A stretch of 17,088 bases of DNA, taken from assembly GCA_934101495.1 (NCBI GenBank), contig CAKORG010000021.1, forward strand, positions 1 through 17,088. Direction: 5' to 3'. Position 1 is the stretch's first letter. Each line of letters begins with the position of its first letter. The position numbers and the translations under genes are program-made. The stretch comes from an uncultured Bacilli bacterium. Lineage in GTDB: Bacteria; Bacillota_I; Bacilli_A; RF39; UBA660. The notes under the pieces were generated by a model, which did no database searches, had not been told where the DNA came from, and worked only from the letters and a program-made list of their open reading frames with translations. Below are positions 12,544 to 17,088 of this stretch, one piece after another.

Positions 12544-14160
12544 ATGATTTATATTTTTGGTCATAAAAGTCCTGATACTGATACTGTATGTTCTAGTATA
12601 GCTTTATCATATTTAAAAAATGAAATGGGTGAAAAGACTATACCTAAAGTATTAGGTAATATAAATAATGAAACTAAATTTGTTTTGGACTATTTTAAGG
12701 TAGCAGTACCAAGTTACTTAAATGATGTGCGAGTTAGAATAAAAAATGTTAAATATGATAAAAAAGCTTATATTAATGAAAATGAATCTATAGATGCGGC
12801 ATTTAAATTAATGCAAAAAAGAAATATTACTGCTATTCCACTTGTTGATAATGATAAAATGCTTACTGGTTATGTAACCTTAAAAGAACTTGCTAAATAT
12901 TTAATTAATGGTAATAGAGAATATGTTGATACAACACTTGATAATATTATTGATACTTTAGATGCTAAAGTAATTGTTAAATGTGATGATAGAATTCAGG
13001 GAACTACACATATAGCTGGATTAAGCTATAAAACACTAGAACAAACATTGGATTTAAATAGTGAAGATATACTTGTCGTTGGAGATAGATACAAAGTTTT
13101 AGATTATGCTATTAAATCTAAAGTAAAGTTAGTTATTTTACCATTGAATGTTAATTTAGATAAGAAGATTATTAGAAAGGCTGAGAAAAACGGGGTTAAT
13201 ATGATTGCTTCAGAACTGGATAGTTATCAAATAGCTACAAAAATTATATTAAGTAATTATATTAAGAATATTAATATTAATAAAAATCCAGTTACTGTAC
13301 ACAATGATGATTATTTTAGCGATTTTAAAACTATGACTCATAAGGTTAATCATACAAATTATCCAGTTATTAATAATAAAGGTGAATGCTTAGGTTTAAT
13401 AAGACTTACAGGTCCTAATGATTATGATAAACAAAAAGTTATACTTGTTGACCATAATAATTTAGCTCAATCTGTTGACGGTATTGAAGAAGCTGATATT
13501 TTGGAAATTATTGATCATCATAATTTAGGAGCAATAGGTACAAATGTGCCAATTAATTTTAGAAGTAAACCTGTTGGTTGTACATCAACTATGATATATG
13601 ATATGTTTTTAGAAAAGAAAATAAGTATTCCAAAAGACATTGCTGGACTTATGCTTTCTGCAATACTTTCTGATACATTACTTCTTACTAGCCCAACAAC
13701 TACGGAAGATGATAGATTTGCTGCAGTAAAACTTGCTAGTATTGCGAAAGTAGACATAGATAAATATGGTCTTGAAATGATTAAAGCTGCTTCATCAATT
13801 GATGGTATGAGTGTTAGAGATTTAATAAAGAGTGACTTTAAGAACTATGTAGTGGGTACTAAAACTTTAGGTATTGGTCAAGTTATGACTTTAGACTTTG
13901 ATAAGATAAAAGAAAATATGGATGAATATGTGAATGTTTTAAATGAAATGGTTGATACTAATTATAGTGTTGTAGTTATATTTATAACAGATATTATTAA
14001 GAATGGTTCTTATATTATTTATAATACTAAAGCTAAAGATATTGTGGAAGAAGGTTTTGGTCTTAAGAATGTTTATGAAGGTGTTTATATTCCTAAAGTT
14101 GTTTCTAGAAAGAAACAAATACTTCCAAGTATCTTAAGTGTTATGGAAGATAAGAAATAA
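12544..14160 (+). CDS. ppaC: Family II Mn-dependent inorganic pyrophosphatase with CBS-DRTGG-CBS insert
   Basis: The enzyme hydrolyses pyrophosphate to phosphate in the cytoplasm, pulling biosynthetic reactions forward. Metal-binding DHH-family motifs are GHKSPDTDTV (6-15), VDHNN (302-306) and IDHHNLG (323-329), then RSKPVGCTST (340-349) and a C-terminal SRKKQ substrate-binding loop. Between the first and second catalytic parts lies a ~230-residue insert: CBS-like (~75-125, ESIDAAFKLMQKRNITAIPLV), a DRTGG-like domain (~150-245) and a second CBS (~248-290). This explains 538 residues instead of ~310. In characterised CBS-pyrophosphatases such inserts bind adenine nucleotides, and diadenosine polyphosphates when DRTGG is present, so activity is probably set by energy state. 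The next gene starts 16 bases on, likely cotranscribed. Confidence 0.93.
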   Translation: MIYIFGHKSPDTDTVCSSIALSYLKNEMGEKTIPKVLGNINNETKFVLDYFKVAVPSYLNDVRVRIKNVKYDKKAYINENESIDAAFKLMQKRNITAIPLVDNDKMLTGYVTLKELAKYLINGNREYVDTTLDNIIDTLDAKVIVKCDDRIQGTTHIAGLSYKTLEQTLDLNSEDILVVGDRYKVLDYAIKSKVKLVILPLNVNLDKKIIRKAEKNGVNMIASELDSYQIATKIILSNYIKNININKNPVTVHNDDYFSDFKTMTHKVNHTNYPVINNKGECLGLIRLTGPNDYDKQKVILVDHNNLAQSVDGIEEADILEIIDHHNLGAIGTNVPINFRSKPVGCTSTMIYDMFLEKKISIPKDIAGLMLSAILSDTLLLTSPTTTEDDRFAAVKLASIAKVDIDKYGLEMIKAASSIDGMSVRDLIKSDFKNYVVGTKTLGIGQVMTLDFDKIKENMDEYVNVLNEMVDTNYSVVVIFITDIIKNGSYIIYNTKAKDIVEEGFGLKNVYEGVYIPKVVSRKKQILPSILSVMEDKK

Positions 14161-14176
14161 TTTGGGAGGCATATAA

Positions 14177-14938
14177 ATGAAGGCACTTATAACTGGGGCT
14201 TCAAGTGGAATAGGAAAGAATATGGCTTATGTTTTAGCAAATAAAGGTATAGATTTAATACTTGTTGCTAGAAGTAAAGAAGAAATGCTTAAAATAAAAG
14301 AAAATGTTAAAGTAAATGTGGAAGTTATAGAAATGGATTTACTTAAAGAGAAAAATGTTTATAAGTTATATGATATGTGTAAAGATAAAGATGTAGATAT
14401 ACTTATAAATAATGCTGGTTTTGGTCTATTTGGTTTATTTACAGAAACTGATTTAGATAGAGAATTAGAAATGATTGATTTAAATATAAAAGCATATCAT
14501 ATTTTAACTAAGTTATTTTTAAAAGATTTTGTGGAAAAAGATAATGGTTATATTTTAAATGTTGCTTCAAGTGCAGGTTTTATGTCAGGACCTAGACTTA
14601 GTACTTATTATGCTACTAAAAATTATGTTTTAAAACTTACGATGGCTATTAATGAAGAACTTAGACAAAGTGGAAGTCATGTTGTTGTTTCAGCTTTGTG
14701 TCCAGGACCTGTTAATACTAATTTTAATAAAGTTGCTAAAGGAGAATTTAGTATTAAAGAAGCAAGTCCTAAGTTTGTGGCAGAATATGCTATAGATAAA
14801 TTATTTCAAAAGAAAATGCTTATTATTCCAACACTGAGAATAAAATTAGGTATATTTTTATTAAGGCTTATTCCTTATAGATTACAGCTTATTTATTGTT
14901 ATCATATTCAAGGAAAGAAATTAGGTATTAAAAAATAG
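14177..14938 (+). CDS. Short-chain dehydrogenase/reductase (SDR)
   Basis: A 253-residue classical SDR of unknown substrate. It has the dinucleotide-binding TGASSGIG (6-13), VARSKEE after strand 2 (arginine there favours NADP), EMDL, NNAG (78-81), a serine in NVASSAGFMSG and the catalytic pair Y144 and K148 in STYYATKNY. CPGPVNT follows as usual. The C-terminal tail (LRIKLGIFLLRLIPYRLQLIYCYH) is basic and hydrophobic and may touch the membrane, as in the DltE/YqjQ-like group. GGGAGG precedes the start by 8 bases. It is the second gene after the pyrophosphatase and ends in a hairpin shared with the convergent regulator gene. Confidence 0.88.
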   Translation: MKALITGASSGIGKNMAYVLANKGIDLILVARSKEEMLKIKENVKVNVEVIEMDLLKEKNVYKLYDMCKDKDVDILINNAGFGLFGLFTETDLDRELEMIDLNIKAYHILTKLFLKDFVEKDNGYILNVASSAGFMSGPRLSTYYATKNYVLKLTMAINEELRQSGSHVVVSALCPGPVNTNFNKVAKGEFSIKEASPKFVAEYAIDKLFQKKMLIIPTLRIKLGIFLLRLIPYRLQLIYCYHIQGKKLGIKK

Positions 14939-14962
14939 TTTTGGGTTTACAAAACTATTTTT
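14931..14962. terminator. Bidirectional terminator between SDR and XRE genes
   Basis: A 12-bp perfect stem (AAAAATAGTTTT with AAAACTATTTTT) and an 8-base loop. It contains the SDR stop and the last codons and stop of the convergent regulator, so the two genes end within one hairpin. Confidence 0.85.
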
Positions 14963-15219
14963 TCTTTTTCTTCTTTAGTAACTAAAACATCTATTGGTAC
15001 ATCTAAGGCTTTAGATATTCTGTATAATGTTTCTACGGAAAAGTTATATGCTACTTTTTCACTTTGAATTTGTCTTATAAAGTCATGTGATAAATCTACC
15101 ATTTCAGCAAGCTGTGCAGATGTTATTCCTTTTTCTAATCTATATTTTCTGATGTTTTTTCTGATTGTATTGTAAATATCAGTGTCAAAATCAATTTCTT
15201 TATTCCGCATAGTTTTCAC
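14947..15219 (-). CDS. Small XRE-family transcriptional regulator
   Basis: This 90-residue protein is a single helix-turn-helix domain of the Cro/C1 type: NIRKYRLEKGITSAQLAEMVDLSHDFIRQIQ (22-52), then SEKVAYNFSVETLYRISKALDVPIDVLV and a short charged tail. No ligand or oligomerisation domain is visible. AGGTG lies 6 bases before the start. The gene is divergent from the surface protein gene at 15341, only ~120 bases away, with promoters facing apart, so it could control that gene or itself. The target is inference. It resembles host-type regulators of phase or surface genes more than prophage repressors, with no phage genes nearby. Confidence 0.85.
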   Translation of the reverse strand: MKTMRNKEIDFDTDIYNTIRKNIRKYRLEKGITSAQLAEMVDLSHDFIRQIQSEKVAYNFSVETLYRISKALDVPIDVLVTKEEKEKIVL

Positions 15220-15263
15220 CTACATATATTGTAATATTTTACCAAATATCTATATGTGAGGTA

Positions 15264-15292
15264 TTGACTAACAAATTAAAACTAAGTATAAT
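15264..15292 (+). promoter_or_regulatory. Promoter of the right-hand surface gene
   Basis: TTGACT (15264-15269), a 17-base spacer and TATAAT (15287-15292), followed by AAAAGGAG 8 bases before ATG 15341. It lies in the 121-base divergent gap with the XRE gene. The opposite strand has a possible extended -10 (TGGTAAAAT, 15235-15243) for the regulator. Confidence 0.75.
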
Positions 15293-15340
15293 TTTGATTG
15301 TAAAGTATATTGAATGATAATACTAAAAAGGAGTAATACT

Positions 15341-17088
15341 ATGGAAAATCAAAAAACTAAAATAATAAGTATCATATCATTAGTTGCATTAGCAATTACA
15401 GTAGTAACTGCAACATATGCATACTTTCAAGCTCAAACTAGTGAAGGTTCACAAACGGATATTAAAATAAATGCAAATACAGTTGATACTTTTACATTTG
15501 AAACAGGTTCAGCTATAAACTTATCTTTAGACCAAACATCATTTGCAAGTGGAAAAGGAAACATAACTGGAAACACATATGCAAGTGCAAAATTAACAGC
15601 AAATAATAAGACAAATAATGCCACGAATAATTATAATTTATATTTAAATATTTCTGATAATAACTTTGGTTATACACAAAGTACGAGTTATCCAGAAATA
15701 TTACTTACAATAAAAGATGCAAGTAATAATGAAATATCAAGTATAAGTGGTCTTGAATATAAAACAATAACAGATGGAAAAGGTGCATCAATATCTGGTT
15801 TTGATATTACAACTAAAACAGGACTAATAACACTTTTAAGTAATAGAGAAATAACAACAACAAGTACCAAAACAGATACCTGGAATATTACTGCAACATT
15901 TGTAAACTATAATGCAGACCAAAGTAAGAATGCCGGTAAATCATTTTCTGGACAAGTATTAATATCAAAAGATTCATTTGATGATTATACTCCGAATACA
16001 ATAAATACACTTAGTGCCACAAAAAGTGGGACTAATCTAACAGTTAATTTAAATGTAGAACAAGGAAGTAATGAAATAGATAAGTATTACTATGCTATCG
16101 AAGAATCAAATGGTATAGCAATGTTAAATAATAATGAAAATATAGTGCAAAGATTAAGTAATAAAATAGCAGCTAATACTTTAACATATGTTGAAAGCAC
16201 ATCGAGTTCATATACATTTACTAATTTAAACTCATCAAAGAACTATAAAGTATCAGCTTATATAGTAGATAAAAAGAAATTAAAATCAAATACGTATGAG
16301 TATAATTATTATTCAGATAATTATGTATATCCAGTGATAAATAAAGTAGAAACTACAGCAACATCGAACTCAATAACAGCAGTAGTAACAGCAGTCAAAG
16401 GAACAAATAATATATCGAAGTATTATTATTCAATTGATGGAGGAAATACATTCGTTGAATCTACAAGTAACTCTTATACATTTAATGGCTTGAATAAGAA
16501 TACTAGTTATAAAATTGTTATTAAAGTTATGGACAGTAATAATAAATATTCAAATGTATTTGTTACTAGTTCGAAGACAATTGATTCAGTAACACTAGCA
16601 AGTTATGTAAAATCATTATATACAGGAACACAGGGAGAAAATAGTATCTATTATCATAATGGAACAATAAAAACAGATGATGGAACAGTAATAGATGCAG
16701 GAGATAACTCATACAGATATGCTGGAGCAAGTGAAAATGTAAATAACTTTGTATGTTTTGGTTCAAATGGGAGTACATGTCCAACAGATAACCTATATAG
16801 AATAATCGGAGTGTTCGGAGACCAAGTAAAACTAATTAAGTTTGATTATGCAAATAGTAATTTACTAGGTACAGATGGAGATTATAGTACAGATACATAT
16901 TTAAAAAGTGAAAATTCAACATATAAAGGCGAATTAACAACAATAAATAGATATTACTGGAATTATAAAGCAAATAATACCGCTTCGAATACATGGAGTA
17001 CAAGTTTATTAAATAAAATAAATTTAAATACAAACTATTTAAATAATATAGGTACAACATGGTCAAATTTAATTGAGGATACTACATG
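15341..17088 (+). CDS. Surface protein, N-terminal part (3' end outside window)
   Basis: The frame runs open from ATG 15341 to the window end (582 codons, no stop). Residues 8-25 are a hydrophobic anchor followed by ATYAYFQA, like the N-termini of TasA/camelysin-type exported proteins; whether it is cleaved is not known. A Ser/Thr/Asn-rich beta region (~30-215) follows, then two fibronectin-III-like repeats (~225-330 and ~330-420) marked by NEIDKYYYAIEE/NNISKYYYSIDG and SYTFTNLNSSKNYKV/SYTFNGLNKNTSYKI. From ~445 it matches the left-edge protein: GDNSYRYAGA, CPTDNLYRIIGVFGDQVKLIK, NSNLLGTDGDYS. By that comparison the missing end should carry the lectin-like GVRPSFNL domain. Codons are A-rich. 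A consensus promoter and an XRE gene lie upstream. Confidence 0.85.
   Translation, partial: MENQKTKIISIISLVALAITVVTATYAYFQAQTSEGSQTDIKINANTVDTFTFETGSAINLSLDQTSFASGKGNITGNTYASAKLTANNKTNNATNNYNLYLNISDNNFGYTQSTSYPEILLTIKDASNNEISSISGLEYKTITDGKGASISGFDITTKTGLITLLSNREITTTSTKTDTWNITATFVNYNADQSKNAGKSFSGQVLISKDSFDDYTPNTINTLSATKSGTNLTVNLNVEQGSNEIDKYYYAIEESNGIAMLNNNENIVQRLSNKIAANTLTYVESTSSSYTFTNLNSSKNYKVSAYIVDKKKLKSNTYEYNYYSDNYVYPVINKVETTATSNSITAVVTAVKGTNNISKYYYSIDGGNTFVESTSNSYTFNGLNKNTSYKIVIKVMDSNNKYSNVFVTSSKTIDSVTLASYVKSLYTGTQGENSIYYHNGTIKTDDGTVIDAGDNSYRYAGASENVNNFVCFGSNGSTCPTDNLYRIIGVFGDQVKLIKFDYANSNLLGTDGDYSTDTYLKSENSTYKGELTTINRYYWNYKANNTASNTWSTSLLNKINLNTNYLNNIGTTWSNLIEDTT

Noticed and set aside
15433..17066. 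Minus-strand open frames across the right-hand surface gene (also 150-578 on the left)
   Set aside because: They are shadows of the A-rich coding strand, are Leu/Tyr/His-biased and lack ribosome binding sites.
1..17088. CRISPR array, tRNA, rRNA, prophage genes
   Set aside because: No regularly spaced repeats, no cloverleaf with a TTCRA-type arm, no rRNA-like conserved GC-richer stretch, and no phage structural or integrase genes were seen.
1..17088. Mycoplasma-type code with TGA as tryptophan
   Set aside because: TGG encodes conserved tryptophans, and real genes end with TGA (for example at 3730-3732) directly before a terminator.

Overview
The window comes from a very AT-rich, low-GC Gram-positive bacterium of the Bacillota type, probably an uncultured gut Bacilli/RF39-like lineage. 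That placement is inferred from codon use, strong Shine-Dalgarno sequences, sigma-A-like promoters with 17-base spacers and frequent TGA-TATAAT extended -10 boxes. TGA is a normal stop and TGG encodes tryptophan, so this is not a mycoplasma-type code. The cell makes peptidoglycan (murD, undecaprenyl phosphate recycling).

Layout. 1-823: the C-terminal part of a surface protein, with an anomalous GC-rich segment near its end that looks like a hypervariable C-type-lectin-fold region. 891-3732: tex, interrupted by a one-base frameshift, followed by a small anchored protein of unknown function. 3857-6140: a DUF3419-like SAM-binding protein and murD. 6165-6854: two copies, one decayed, of a small-peptide/antisense-RNA module. 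6855-8716: an overlapping operon of DUF368/PopT, a PAP2 phosphatase and a DgkA-type lipid kinase, all acting on undecaprenyl carriers. 8717-9046: a terminator, a promoter and a broken short gene. 9047-9613: a CYTH-domain protein. 9830-11770 (minus strand): uvrB, with a probable LexA box in its promoter. 11859-12451: an orphan copy and a complete copy of the peptide/antisense-RNA module. 12544-14938: a CBS/DRTGG-regulated manganese pyrophosphatase and a short-chain dehydrogenase. 14947-15219 (minus strand): a small XRE regulator. 15341 to the end: the N-terminal part of a second surface protein, clearly paralogous to the one at the left edge.

The most novel item is a dispersed family of type I toxin-antitoxin-like loci. 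The clearest, at 12120-12451, has a consensus promoter, a 5' leader, a strong ribosome binding site and a 36-residue hydrophobic peptide gene. A convergent consensus promoter drives an RNA of about 110 nucleotides that ends in a perfect 24-base palindrome overlapping the peptide stop codon. The peptide mRNA leader and its 3' region are inverted repeats and can pair end to end, as in known type I toxin mRNAs. Related copies lie at 6170-6393, 6494-6818 and 11859-11998. None has a recognised family name that I can assign from sequence alone.

The second notable item is the GC-rich terminal segment of the left-edge surface gene. Its variable-looking codons mostly fit derivation from AAC/AAT by adenine-specific mutagenesis, as in diversity-generating retroelements. 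No reverse transcriptase or template repeat lies in this window, so that remains a hypothesis.
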